DNA of 64,000 bases from Gemmatimonadota bacterium. Its GTDB lineage: Bacteria; Latescibacterota; UBA2968; UBA8231. A program made the position numbers and the translations under genes. The stretch spans positions 58,056 to 122,055 of the forward strand of contig VXML01000002.1 of the NCBI GenBank assembly GCA_009841115.1. Direction: 5' to 3'. Shown here in pieces: positions 45,067 through 53,057 of the stretch (positions are counted from its first letter, which is position 1; every line of letters begins with the position of its first letter). Under the pieces are notes generated by a model that was not told where the DNA came from, did not search any database, and saw nothing but the letters and a program-made list of their open reading frames with translations.

Positions 45067-45569
45067 CGTTTCTGTGGATCATACCACTGGCCGTGGCCAT
45101 CGATCAAGCTAGCAAATTCATCGTCCGCGGCTCCATGACGCTGTACCAGTCCGAGCCTGTATTGGGCAACTTTTTCCGCCTGACCTACATCCACAACCCC
45201 GGCGCGGCCTTCGGGCTAAATGTGGGTAGCCCGCTGCTGCACACGGCCTTCTCGTTCCTCGCCCTCGGCATCCTCGTTTACCTCTATCGCTCGCTCACCG
45301 CAAACGAGCGGCTTTTGCGCCTAGCCCTCTGCCTAGTATTAGGCGGTGCCGTGGGCAACATCATCGACCGCCTGTACTTGGGGGAAGTGGTGGATTTTTT
45401 CGACTTCGGCCTCGGGGATTTGCGCTGGCCGATCTTCAACTTTGCCGATTCCTTCGTCACCGTCGGCGTCTTGCTCTTGGCCTTGGGCTACTCGCGCCGC
45501 GAAAAGACAGACACCCGCCCAGAGCAGCCGTCCTCCCCTGCGCCCGAAGAGGAAATCGCGCGGGAGTAA
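45063..45569 (+). CDS. lspA: Lipoprotein signal peptidase (signal peptidase II)
   Basis: Removes signal peptides from diacylated prolipoproteins. 168 residues with four hydrophobic helices; catalytic Asp motifs GNIIDRLYLGEVVDF and FNFADSFVTVG are both intact, and IDQASKF and NPGAAFGL are conserved. GTG start 45063 overlaps the preceding stop (GTGA). The C-terminal 25 residues are charged and proline-rich. Confidence 0.96.
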   Translation: MTFLWIIPLAVAIDQASKFIVRGSMTLYQSEPVLGNFFRLTYIHNPGAAFGLNVGSPLLHTAFSFLALGILVYLYRSLTANERLLRLALCLVLGGAVGNIIDRLYLGEVVDFFDFGLGDLRWPIFNFADSFVTVGVLLLALGYSRREKTDTRPEQPSSPAPEEEIARE

Positions 45570-45575
45570 ATTCCC

Positions 45576-46529
45576 ATGGACCTCGCCGTCCCCGTCGAAT
45601 CAGCCGCTGAGCGGCTCGATCTTTTCCTCCGCACCCACTGTCCCCAACATTCGCGTAGCAGCATCCAAGCACTCATCAAGGCCGGAGCGATCCGCGTCAA
45701 CGGCCAAAAGACGCGCCCGGCCTACTTGGTCCAGCCCGGAGACGCAATCACCGTCGAACTACCTGAGCCCGAACCCCTAGCCGCACGCCCCGAAGCGCTG
45801 CCCCTGTCCATAGCGTACGAAGACGACGACTTGCTGGTCGTCAACAAGGCGGCCGGCATGACCGTGCATCCGGCCCCAGGCGCGACCGAGGGCACCCTCG
45901 TCAACGCGCTGTTGCACCACTGCCGCGACCTGTCGGGCATCAACGGCGCGCTCCGGCCGGGAATCGTCCACCGGCTCGACAAGGAAACCAGCGGCTTGCT
46001 GCTAGTCGCCAAGCACGACGACGCCCACCGGCGGCTCGCCCACAGCCTGCAAGCGCGGCAGATTGAGCGCTGTTACCTCGCCCTCGTATGGGGAGGGATG
46101 CGGGAAGCCGAGGGCCGGATCGAAGCCCCGATTGGCCGCCACCCCAAGAACCGCAAGAAGATGGCCGTAGTCGCCGATGGTCGAGCCGCGGCCACCAACT
46201 TCAAAGTCGCCGAACGCTGTCCTTTTACAACCTTAGTCGAGTGCCAGCTAGAGACCGGACGCACACACCAAATCCGCGTGCATCTGGCCCATATCGGCCA
46301 TCCAGTCTTCGGCGACCCCGTGTATGGAGGCCGCGACCAAGCCAGAGGGGTTCGCCCCGAGTACCGCCGCCAAGCCAACTGGATGCTGAGCTTGATCAGA
46401 CGCCAAGCCCTGCACGCGCAGAAACTGCGCTTCGCGCATCCGACCACCGGAGATATGATGGAGTTTGCCGCGCCGCTGCCGGAGGACTTTCAGGCCGCAT
46501 TAGAAGCGGCGCGGATGAAGAGCGGCTAG
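45576..46529 (+). CDS. rluD: RluA-family 23S rRNA pseudouridine synthase (RluD-like)
   Basis: 317 residues: N-terminal S4 RNA-binding domain (about 12-75, RSSIQALIKAGAIRVNGQKT) then catalytic domain with HRLDKETSGLLLVAK, whose Asp is the nucleophile, and TGRTHQIRVHLAHIGHPVFGDPVYG. RluD isomerises three uridines in helix 69. lspA-rluD adjacency is widespread, which favours RluD over RluC. 6 bp after lspA. Confidence 0.93.
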   Translation: MDLAVPVESAAERLDLFLRTHCPQHSRSSIQALIKAGAIRVNGQKTRPAYLVQPGDAITVELPEPEPLAARPEALPLSIAYEDDDLLVVNKAAGMTVHPAPGATEGTLVNALLHHCRDLSGINGALRPGIVHRLDKETSGLLLVAKHDDAHRRLAHSLQARQIERCYLALVWGGMREAEGRIEAPIGRHPKNRKKMAVVADGRAAATNFKVAERCPFTTLVECQLETGRTHQIRVHLAHIGHPVFGDPVYGGRDQARGVRPEYRRQANWMLSLIRRQALHAQKLRFAHPTTGDMMEFAAPLPEDFQAALEAARMKSG

Positions 46530-46568
46530 TACGCCACGACCCTAGACAACCGACGAGGAGGACGGCCT

Positions 46569-47930
46569 GTGGACTTTCGACTCAACGACGACGAGATACT
46601 CGCCTTTATCGCGCGCGGGTACCACATCTTCCACCCCGCGATCGACGCGGACATACACCAAGCGGTTTGCGCCCAGACTCGCGCGGCCTTTGTCGAGGGC
46701 AAAAATCCCGGCAACGCCATCTACGAGCAGGTTCCAGCACTGGCACAGGTATTGTCGCATCCGCAGGTAGTGGGGGCGTTGACGAGCATCTTGGGTGCGG
46801 ATTATCACATGCTCTGCCATCGCCATGCCCACCTGACCCAACCCGGCCAAGCAGCCGGCGGGTTTCACCAAGACGGAACGCCGCGGGTACTGCGGGGCTG
46901 GACCCGCCCCTGGCGTTACGGTCACCGGCCGCGCAAGGTGCTGTTAGTGTACTTCCCCCATGCGGTTCCCAAAGAGCTGGGACCGACGACCCTAGTACCC
47001 GGATCGCAGTACTATCGGCAACGGCCCGAGGCAATGGAAGCCTTGGAATGCGGGGTCGAGGGCGACGCTGGGATAATGGCCATCTGCCACTTCTCTTCTT
47101 GGCACCGGGCCGGAGCTAATACGAGCGACACCGAGCGGATTATGCTCAAATTTGTCTTCGACCGCCTAGGCGAGCCGCAAGAACCTAGCTGGGAGGCCGC
47201 AGCCGACTACAATCCCGATTTTGCTGAGATCGCACGCCAATGGTCGTCACTCCTCGACGGGCGCTTGTTGCGCCTGCCCAAAACTTGGCAGACGATGTGG
47301 AATTGGCTTGGCGGTCGCGGGGCCGAACGACTCGGCGGCACGGCATCGCGGGCGTCGCTATTCCAAGATTTAGCGTCGGACCAGGAGCACGAGGCCCTAG
47401 AGGCAGCCTATGGTCTGGGTGGGCAAGTAGATGTTGACGGAGCGCGGGCTTTAGTCGCCCGGATGCGCCACGAGGACGAGCAAGAGCGCGAGATGGCCGC
47501 GGTGGCGCTGAGTGCGGCGGGCTGCGTTGCAGTGGATGCGCTACGCGAGACGCTGGCGGACCCCGATCCGTGGCTGCGGGCAATGGCCGCAGATATCGCA
47601 GGTGATCTGGGCCGCGAAAGCCTAGCGCTAGTGCCCGATATGGAGCGCGCTATAGACGACGAGGATGTCTGGGTGCGGCACAATGCGCTACAGGCGCTGG
47701 CGCTATGGGGCCGAGAGGCGCGCGGTGCAGAGGAGCGGGTAGTAACGGCACTGACCGACGCCGAGCCTTTTGTGCGCTTTAACGCCCTCGGCGCGCTGAT
47801 GAGTATGCGTCCCTTGGATGCGCGTTGCGCCGAGTGGTTGCAGCACATCGCCACCAACGATGAAGCCCATCCCCAATGGCGGGCACAAGATGCGTTGTCG
47901 CGCTGGGACAACGCCGCATTGCGCTATTAG
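46569..47930 (+). CDS. Phytanoyl-CoA dioxygenase-family protein fused to HEAT-like repeats
   Basis: 453 residues. The N-terminal half (about 1-230) is a PhyH-type Fe(II)/2-oxoglutarate oxygenase: the HxD part of the iron triad is H100-Q-D102 (GGFHQDGT) and the distal His is probably H179 (SSWHRAG). The C-terminal part (about 285-450) contains HEAT/PBS-lyase-like alpha repeats (DPDPWLRAMAADIAGDLG, DEDVWVRHNALQALALWG, DAEPFVRFNALGALMSM). The combination suggests an oxygenase acting on a protein- or scaffold-bound substrate. GTG start at 46569 with GAGGAGG about 8 nt upstream. Substrate unknown. Confidence 0.8.
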   Translation: MDFRLNDDEILAFIARGYHIFHPAIDADIHQAVCAQTRAAFVEGKNPGNAIYEQVPALAQVLSHPQVVGALTSILGADYHMLCHRHAHLTQPGQAAGGFHQDGTPRVLRGWTRPWRYGHRPRKVLLVYFPHAVPKELGPTTLVPGSQYYRQRPEAMEALECGVEGDAGIMAICHFSSWHRAGANTSDTERIMLKFVFDRLGEPQEPSWEAAADYNPDFAEIARQWSSLLDGRLLRLPKTWQTMWNWLGGRGAERLGGTASRASLFQDLASDQEHEALEAAYGLGGQVDVDGARALVARMRHEDEQEREMAAVALSAAGCVAVDALRETLADPDPWLRAMAADIAGDLGRESLALVPDMERAIDDEDVWVRHNALQALALWGREARGAEERVVTALTDAEPFVRFNALGALMSMRPLDARCAEWLQHIATNDEAHPQWRAQDALSRWDNAALRY

Positions 47931-47950
47931 CTGCGCCGAAAGGAAAAGTC

Positions 47951-49366
47951 ATGCACGAGACCAACCCACTGAGAGCCGGAGCGGCGATGATCGACATTAC
48001 CCCGCCCGCAGGTACACATTTAGCAGGCAGCGGAGCGGGCGAACACCGGCCGGCCCAAGCCGTGATGGATCCACTCTTTGCCAAGGCCATCGTCTTTGAG
48101 TCAGGCGAGCAGCGCGTCTGCATGGTGATCTTGGATCTCACCATTGTCACCGGCTCCTACACGGACCAAATCCGCGCCGCCATTGGCGAGCAAACGGGCA
48201 TCGCACCCGAGGCGATCATGGTCCAAGCGACCCAGACGCACTCCGCCCCGAGCCTCGGCTACTTTATGCTGGACCCAGATTTCCCATTGGAGACCACCGC
48301 AGAGACCGAGTATCTGCGCGGGGCCGAGCGCGCCTACGGCGACCAAGCCGCTGCTGCCGCAGTGGAGGCCGCAGTCGCAGCGGCGGACAAGCTACAACCT
48401 GTGCGCATCGGTTTGGGGCGCGGCGTGTTAGGGGATTTGGCCTTCAACCGCCGCGGCATACGCCGGGACGGCACCATCGCCATGCCCAAGCCGCTGGGCC
48501 GGGAGCAGCAGCCGTTTGGGATCGCGGATGTCTGCTATCTCGAAGGGCCGATGGACCCGGAAGTCGGCGTGTGCTGCATCCAAGATATGGACATGCAGCC
48601 GCTGGCCTTTCTCCTGCACTACACCTGTCACCCGGTCAATGCGTTCGGATATCCCGAGACCTACCGGGCCGTGTCGGCGGATTGGCCTGGCGCTTGGACG
48701 AGACAGATGCAGCAGCTATTCGGCTCCGACGCCGTGCCGTTGGTCGTCAACGGCTGTTGCGGCAACATCAACCCTTGGCATCCCTTCGACCCAGATTGCC
48801 GGCCGGATCACCAGCGGATGGGGCGCGAATTGGCCCAGATGAGCGAACGAATCGTCCACAATATGACGTTTGCCAACGACGCTGCATTGGATTGTAAGAT
48901 GGAAAAGGTCGGCCTGCCCTTGCGCGATATTCCGACCGAGCGCTTGCGCGAGGTCAACGCGATCCTCACTGAGAATCCGCAACCACCGCGCGGCGCCAAC
49001 GGCGAAGTGGACCCGCACTGGTTCCGGGCCGCATCGACCCACAGCGTCGAACTATGTCGGCAGCGAGACGCCGAGTTCCCCTATGAAATCCAAGCTTTCC
49101 GCATCGGCGACCTCGGTCTAATCGGCCTGCCCGGGGAACCTTTTGTCGAAGGACAACTCGCGCTCAAAACCAACTCAGCGGCCCCTTTTCTCTTTCCAGC
49201 GCACCTCACCACGCACTACGTCGGCTACCTACCGACGCGGGCAGCCTATGCCCGAGGCGGACACGAGGCCAACGAAGACGTTACCTACTGGGCCAAGCTC
49301 GCCCCCGGCAGCCTCGAAACGATCGTCGAGCGGGCTCGGACGCTGATGGAAAAGTTGTTTGTATGA
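47951..49366 (+). CDS. Neutral/alkaline ceramidase-like (N-terminal domain family) protein
   Basis: 471 residues from ATG 47951 (AAAGGA upstream); the frame from 47876 lies inside the preceding gene. RAGAAMIDITPPAGTHLAGSG, MVQATQTHSAP, LLHYTCHPVNAFG and VVNGCCGNINPWH follow the neutral-ceramidase N-terminal pattern, including the zinc-type His residues (THSAP, CHP) and the Gly-Asn-Ile loop. No signal peptide and no C-terminal Ig domain, so it is shorter than true ceramidases and probably acts on another amide or ester in the cytoplasm. 20 bp after the PhyH-HEAT gene. Confidence 0.75.
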   Translation: MHETNPLRAGAAMIDITPPAGTHLAGSGAGEHRPAQAVMDPLFAKAIVFESGEQRVCMVILDLTIVTGSYTDQIRAAIGEQTGIAPEAIMVQATQTHSAPSLGYFMLDPDFPLETTAETEYLRGAERAYGDQAAAAAVEAAVAAADKLQPVRIGLGRGVLGDLAFNRRGIRRDGTIAMPKPLGREQQPFGIADVCYLEGPMDPEVGVCCIQDMDMQPLAFLLHYTCHPVNAFGYPETYRAVSADWPGAWTRQMQQLFGSDAVPLVVNGCCGNINPWHPFDPDCRPDHQRMGRELAQMSERIVHNMTFANDAALDCKMEKVGLPLRDIPTERLREVNAILTENPQPPRGANGEVDPHWFRAASTHSVELCRQRDAEFPYEIQAFRIGDLGLIGLPGEPFVEGQLALKTNSAAPFLFPAHLTTHYVGYLPTRAAYARGGHEANEDVTYWAKLAPGSLETIVERARTLMEKLFV

Positions 49367-49424
49367 GCTAGGGATCTCAGACGTTCAGGTGCAGGTGAAT
49401 GGGGAACCAAATTTACTAAAATCG

Positions 49425-49799
49425 CTAGTCACTAAACGCCTTGAACGCCAGTCCGACAATCGCTAAGATCGTCGTTATCTGGAGCGGTACAACCCAGCGG
49501 TATAATCGGTCAATTTTGGTTTCCAGTGCCTCGCGGGTGGCGTCAATTTTACCGTCAAGCGCCTCACGGGTGGCGTCAATTTTACCGTCGAGCGCCTCGC
49601 GGGTGGTGTCAATTTTGGTTTCCAGCGCCTCGCGGGTGGCGTCAATTTTACCGTCGAATTCCGCACGAATGGCGTCGATTTTGGTTTCGATGCGACCCAG
49701 CCGCACGTCGATTTGCTCGACAATGCCCTCTAGTCGGGCGATGCGCCCCTCGTGGTCTAACGGATACGGACGCTCTGGCGACGGATGGTGCTCACTCAC
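49425..49799 (-). CDS. Small coiled-coil membrane protein with 11-residue repeats
   Basis: 124 residues. An N-terminal charged stretch and IARLEGIVEQIDVRLGRIETKID helix are followed by about five near-identical 11-residue units (ATREALDGKID / ATREALETKID), a hendecad coiled coil, then one C-terminal transmembrane helix (VVPLQITTILAIVGLAFKAF). GTG start at 49799 with GAGGAGG 7 nt upstream. Function unknown; such proteins may act as oligomerising spacers. The repeats are nearly identical at DNA level, suggesting recent slippage expansion. Confidence 0.75.
   Translation of the reverse strand: MSEHHPSPERPYPLDHEGRIARLEGIVEQIDVRLGRIETKIDAIRAEFDGKIDATREALETKIDTTREALDGKIDATREALDGKIDATREALETKIDRLYRWVVPLQITTILAIVGLAFKAFSD
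49509..49706. repeat. 33-bp tandem repeat array inside the coiled-coil gene
   Basis: Five units start at 49509, 49542, 49575, 49608 and 49641 with core GTCAATTTT...GCCTCGCGGGTGG; a sixth, degenerate unit follows at 49674. Units alternate between a GGTTTCCA and an ACCGTCGA variant. The period of 33 bp keeps the frame and encodes 11 residues each. Confidence 0.9.
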
Positions 49800-50132
49800 G
49801 ATCCAACCTCCTCGGTGTTAAAGCGTGAACAGCGCAAAACCCTCGCATCAGATATTCGCAAAATCCATGCCACGGCGGCAGTGCAGTGGGGAAGACGGGG
49901 CCGTGCGGGTCAGACTGTATCGGGCACAACCCATCCATGAGACCTTTAGGGAGCACCCTCTAAGGGTAGTGCGTCAGGTTGAAAATTTCAATCCCTTGGT
50001 AAAAAGACAAAACATCCTAGAAAATTCAAACTGACTATTTACAGTAAACGATACAGACGAACGAGATTGTAGCGGTGATCGAGAAGAGTCGGAATTGACT
50101 CAGTGCAGGCATGACAGTAGATTCATGATGTC
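49800..50132. other. Intergenic region (333 bp) between coiled-coil gene and toxin-antitoxin pair
   Basis: Holds the ribosome site of the minus-strand coiled-coil gene (about 49805-49812), a short hairpin ACCCT/AGGGT near 49958-49972, and at its right end the inverted repeat of the antitoxin operator (from 50105). I find no convincing gene; a 69-codon open frame on the plus strand (49825-50034) has no ribosome site and no recognisable features. Confidence 0.6.
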
Positions 50133-50140
50133 ATGCCTGC
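50105..50140. promoter_or_regulatory. Inverted-repeat operator of the toxin-antitoxin operon
   Basis: GCAGGCATGACA (50105-50116) and TGTCATGCCTGC (50129-50140) form a perfect 12-bp inverted repeat with a 12-bp centre. The right arm contains the antitoxin ATG (50133). RHH antitoxins of VapBC/FitAB type bind such palindromes to repress their own operon, so this is the probable operator. Confidence 0.7.
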
Positions 50141-50378
50141 TACTCAGATCACCCTTCGCAATGTCGATCCCGAACTCTCGCGGCGGCTTCGCGCTGTCAG
50201 TGCGGAACGCGGTGAGAGCCTGAACAGTACCGTGCTGCGCCTCCTGAAAGACGCGGTCGGGTTGGATGCGCGTCGCGACCGCCTGCGCCGATACGTCACC
50301 TGGACGGCCGACGACCTCTCGGAGTTTACCGATGCGCTACGTGCGCAGCGAGTCGTCGATGAACGGTACTGGCAGTGA
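50133..50378 (+). CDS. Ribbon-helix-helix antitoxin (FitA/VapB-like)
   Basis: 81 residues. The N-terminal strand TQITLRNVDPELSRRLRAVSAERGESLNSTVLRLL is the Arc/MetJ-type ribbon-helix-helix fold, binding DNA as a dimer; the C-terminal tail (TWTADDLSEFTDAL...) probably wraps the toxin. The start codon lies inside the palindromic operator. The stop overlaps the toxin GTG (GTGA), the normal coupled arrangement. Confidence 0.85.
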   Translation: MPATQITLRNVDPELSRRLRAVSAERGESLNSTVLRLLKDAVGLDARRDRLRRYVTWTADDLSEFTDALRAQRVVDERYWQ

Positions 50379-50785
50379 ACTCGACCGACCGCCTTGTCCT
50401 CGACACCAGCGCGTACTCGCACCTGCGTACCGGACATTCTCAGGTGATCGACTATGTGGCGGATGCACCGGTGGTTATCATGCCGGTGACAGTGCTCGGA
50501 GAGCTTGAAGCGGCATTCGAGTTAGGGAGCCGTGTGCAGGAGAATCGCCACGCCCTCGCTGACTTCCTCAATGAGCCTTTCGTCAGCGTGTTGGACGTCA
50601 CTTCCGAAACCGTTCGGCACTATGCCCGAATCTTCGTGGCGTTGCGTCGAGCCGGTACGCCAATTCCTATGAACGATGTGTGGATCGCAGCAGCGACGAT
50701 GGAATGCCGTGGGTGCCTGTTGACCTTCGATAACGACTATCGCCACGTCGCAGAACTCGACTACACGTTGCTCGACGCACCTTAA
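50375..50785 (+). CDS. PIN-domain ribonuclease toxin (VapC/FitB-like)
   Basis: 136 residues. Acidic PIN residues are in place: LDTSAYS (first Asp), LGELEAAF (Glu), MNDVWIAA (third Asp) and FDNDY (fourth). PIN toxins cleave RNA, often initiator tRNA or rRNA. GTG start 50375 overlaps the antitoxin stop by 4 bp. The pair looks complete, and the neighbours differ in strand and function, as expected for a small mobile TA module. Confidence 0.88.
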   Translation: MNSTDRLVLDTSAYSHLRTGHSQVIDYVADAPVVIMPVTVLGELEAAFELGSRVQENRHALADFLNEPFVSVLDVTSETVRHYARIFVALRRAGTPIPMNDVWIAAATMECRGCLLTFDNDYRHVAELDYTLLDAP

Positions 50786-50824
50786 CCACCATCACTTGGA
50801 GCACGAGCCTCCGCTCCCACCTCG

Positions 50825-51856
50825 TCAGCGACTAAACCCGACTTCTCGCTCCCCCCTGTCGGCCGCCTCCTGAATGCGAATGACGTTGCGCGTCGAGCGC
50901 AGCACCGCAGCGGTGTCGAGGCCGTTGGCGGGCACTTCGTCGGCGATGTCGGCGAGGAAGGAGCGCAGATAGCCGCCCCGTTGGGCTGGGGGTAGCGACT
51001 CGATCTGCACGGTGGAGTCTTCCCTGCCGAGCACTTGAATGTCCTTGGCCGTAGTCGCAGTCTCGATCACTCCATCCCGTCCCCAAAACGTAGTCCTCCA
51101 GTAATAGGGCATCGCATATCCCGCACTATCAGGTGCGAAGTACGACACATCGCCCAAGACCCCGCAGCCATTGTCCATCTCCAGCATCATCTGCCCGGCA
51201 TCCTGCATGTGAAGATCCTCGGGAACGAAAGCTCGCCAACAGCGTGCGGCGTTGATTTTCGCCCACTGGCGGCCCGTGACCCAAGGCAAAGCGTCGATGG
51301 CGTGGATGCCAATATCGGTGATGGTGCCGCCGTGTTTGCCCTGTTCAAAATACCAGCCGGGCCGCGAGCCCAACAGCAGTGGGTGTTGGCCACCAAAGGC
51401 GATAGCGTGGACCTCGCCGATGCGTCCGGCTTGGATCAGGTTGCGCACGCCAATAACCTGAGCGGCATCGCGCATAGTCAACATGCAGCCAACCTTGAGA
51501 CTTTTCTCGTGCGCCAACGCCGCAATGCGGTCGAGGTCAGCCATTTTGGTACACAGAGGCTTGTCGCTAATGACGTGCTTACCGCGCGAGAGGGCTTCGA
51601 TTAGCACCGGGCCGCGACCCGCGAAATAGGTGCCGGTGGCGACAATATCGCAGTCCACCTCGTCGAGCATCTGCTCGATCCGGTCGTGGGTAATTGCGGC
51701 AGTGCCCTTTGCGCAGATTTCGGCGCGCGTCTCCGCGTGCTCCTCGCACGCAGCTACCACTTCAAGCGCGGGCGAGGAGCACGCGAGTGCGTAGAGGTCG
51801 AAGATGTGGCCGTGGCGAAAGCCAGCGAAGGCGATTTTGTGGGGGGCTTCACTCAT
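50825..51856 (-). CDS. Gfo/Idh/MocA-family oxidoreductase
   Basis: 343 residues. The N-terminal Rossmann fold starts KIAFAGFRHGHIFDLY (GxxxGH variant of the usual GxGxxG) and carries the family core SRGKHVISDKPLCT (DKP in place of EKP); the C-terminal alpha/beta half has TDIGIHAIDAL with the usual catalytic-type His. GAGG lies 6 nt upstream of the ATG. Next to RraA and a creatininase it suggests sugar or inositol breakdown, but the substrate is unknown. Confidence 0.85.
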   Translation of the reverse strand: MSEAPHKIAFAGFRHGHIFDLYALACSSPALEVVAACEEHAETRAEICAKGTAAITHDRIEQMLDEVDCDIVATGTYFAGRGPVLIEALSRGKHVISDKPLCTKMADLDRIAALAHEKSLKVGCMLTMRDAAQVIGVRNLIQAGRIGEVHAIAFGGQHPLLLGSRPGWYFEQGKHGGTITDIGIHAIDALPWVTGRQWAKINAARCWRAFVPEDLHMQDAGQMMLEMDNGCGVLGDVSYFAPDSAGYAMPYYWRTTFWGRDGVIETATTAKDIQVLGREDSTVQIESLPPAQRGGYLRSFLADIADEVPANGLDTAAVLRSTRNVIRIQEAADRGEREVGFSR

Positions 51857-51868
51857 TCTGACCTCGAC

Positions 51869-52597
51869 TCACGATTCCTCTTCTTCGTCGCCGTACGAGT
51901 GCCCGCCAAAAATGGCCCGCAGTTCGGCCGCGGAGGTGGCTTGGCGCATCTGAGCCATGCGCTCGGCCTCGTGTTTTTGCAGGGCGCGGACGTTTTCCAG
52001 CACCGCGCTGAGCTTGTCGGCGGGGAATTTCACTGCGCCGTTTTCGTCCATGTGGATGATCTCGCCAGGAGCCACGTCCATACCGGCGACCGAGACCGGC
52101 ACATTGACCGCGTGAATGGCTTGGGCACCGTGACCCGCGGTGACGCCGCTGAGCAAGTACTGGAACTTCATCGGGCGGATCTCGTCGATGTCGCGCGAGG
52201 GGCCGTTGGAAATCGCGCCGACGCAACCAATGGCCTGCATCGCCGTGGTCATGTTGCCACCGGCTAGGCCGACCTTGCCCTGGATTTCGGGCGGGAACTT
52301 CTGCTGGAAGACCAAGATCGTCGGCTTGGGCGAGGCGTCGAGGGCATCGAGAACGTCCATGAAGCTAGCACCGTTGTAACTGGAGTCGGGCAGGCCAAAC
52401 GTGCAGGTGACCGCGTAGCCGACCGTAGGGCCGAGCTCGGGATACATGCAGCGCAGCGACTGATCGGTGTACCAGTTTTCGCTCCAAGGATTGTACAGCC
52501 CCAAGCACAATGGGTCGCCTGGATAGGTGGCGACGACATTGGTAATAGAAGGCGTATCGAAGTTTTTCAATTCGGCGAGCATTTCTTGTTCGGTCAT
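51869..52597 (-). CDS. RraA-family (HMG/CHA aldolase-like) protein
   Basis: 242 residues. The RraA/4-hydroxy-4-methyl-2-oxoglutarate aldolase pattern is present: GYAVTCTFG, the G-G-N-M loop followed by GCVGAISNGPSRDIDEIR, where the canonical DGxxRDxxE reads NGPSRDIDEI, and AVNVPVSVAGMDVAPGEIIHMDENGAV. The R-D core that binds metal and substrate is kept. A dimethylmenaquinone-methyltransferase label for such proteins is historical. The start is fixed by AGGAG 7 nt upstream. Acidic C-terminus (DEEEES). Confidence 0.85.
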   Translation of the reverse strand: MTEQEMLAELKNFDTPSITNVVATYPGDPLCLGLYNPWSENWYTDQSLRCMYPELGPTVGYAVTCTFGLPDSSYNGASFMDVLDALDASPKPTILVFQQKFPPEIQGKVGLAGGNMTTAMQAIGCVGAISNGPSRDIDEIRPMKFQYLLSGVTAGHGAQAIHAVNVPVSVAGMDVAPGEIIHMDENGAVKFPADKLSAVLENVRALQKHEAERMAQMRQATSAAELRAIFGGHSYGDEEEES

Positions 52598-52627
52598 TAG
52601 AAGCTCCTGATTGGGTAATGGGAAAGG

Positions 52628-53026
52628 TCAACTTGCGTCAGTCGCGTTTTTCTTTTGCGCACGGTAAAATAGATGCACAGAGATAATGAGCATAGCGAGG
52701 ATGATCGCAAGTTTGCCGCCTAGTAAGTCCCCAACGAACAAGGCTGGCAAGGTCGCTATAATTCCGATGATTAATGCCGCGCCGTACAGCAGGAGAACGT
52801 GCCACAACTCAAAATGCCAACGGCTCATCGCACTCGCTCCTCGCGTCGTCGCGTTTTTCCTTCGCGCTTGGTAAAGCACATTACCAGATACGAGCAGCAG
52901 AACGAATATGTTCAATGTGACTGCTAGGGATGCAGACATCCATATCCATACGGTTGCAGAACCGAGGGTTAATGCCGCGCCGTACAGCAGGAGAACATGC
53001 CACAACTTAAAATGCCAACGGTTCAT
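52628..53026 (-). CDS. Small membrane protein made of two fused 66-residue repeats
   Basis: 132 residues consisting of two homologous halves, MNRWHFKLWHVLLLYGAAL... (1-66) and MSRWHFELWHVLLLYGAAL... (67-132), each with two transmembrane segments and a basic RRKNAT or QKKNAT tail. The junction keeps an internal ATG (at about 52828) with an AGGAG upstream of it, so translation of the second half alone is also possible. Function not recognised. Confidence 0.65.
   Translation of the reverse strand: MNRWHFKLWHVLLLYGAALTLGSATVWIWMSASLAVTLNIFVLLLVSGNVLYQARRKNATTRGASAMSRWHFELWHVLLLYGAALIIGIIATLPALFVGDLLGGKLAIILAMLIISVHLFYRAQKKNATDAS
52628..53026. repeat. 198-bp direct duplication
   Basis: The segment ending at 52828 (ACAGCAGGAGAACGTGCC... 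region from about 52773) and that ending at 53026 (from about 52968) are nearly identical over some 57 bases; similarity is weaker in the rest of each 198-bp unit. The repeat distance is 198 bp, an exact multiple of three, so the two copies were fused in frame. Confidence 0.75.
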
Positions 53027-53057
53027 GTTAAGCTAAGCCTCCTGATGGAGTAATGCG

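Noticed and set aside
49509..49706. 33-bp repeats as a CRISPR array
   Set aside because: Units are contiguous without unique spacers and lie in a coding frame.
49825..50034. Plus-strand open frame of 69 codons in the 49.8-50.1 kb gap
   Set aside because: No ribosome site, no domains, unusual composition; most likely not a gene.
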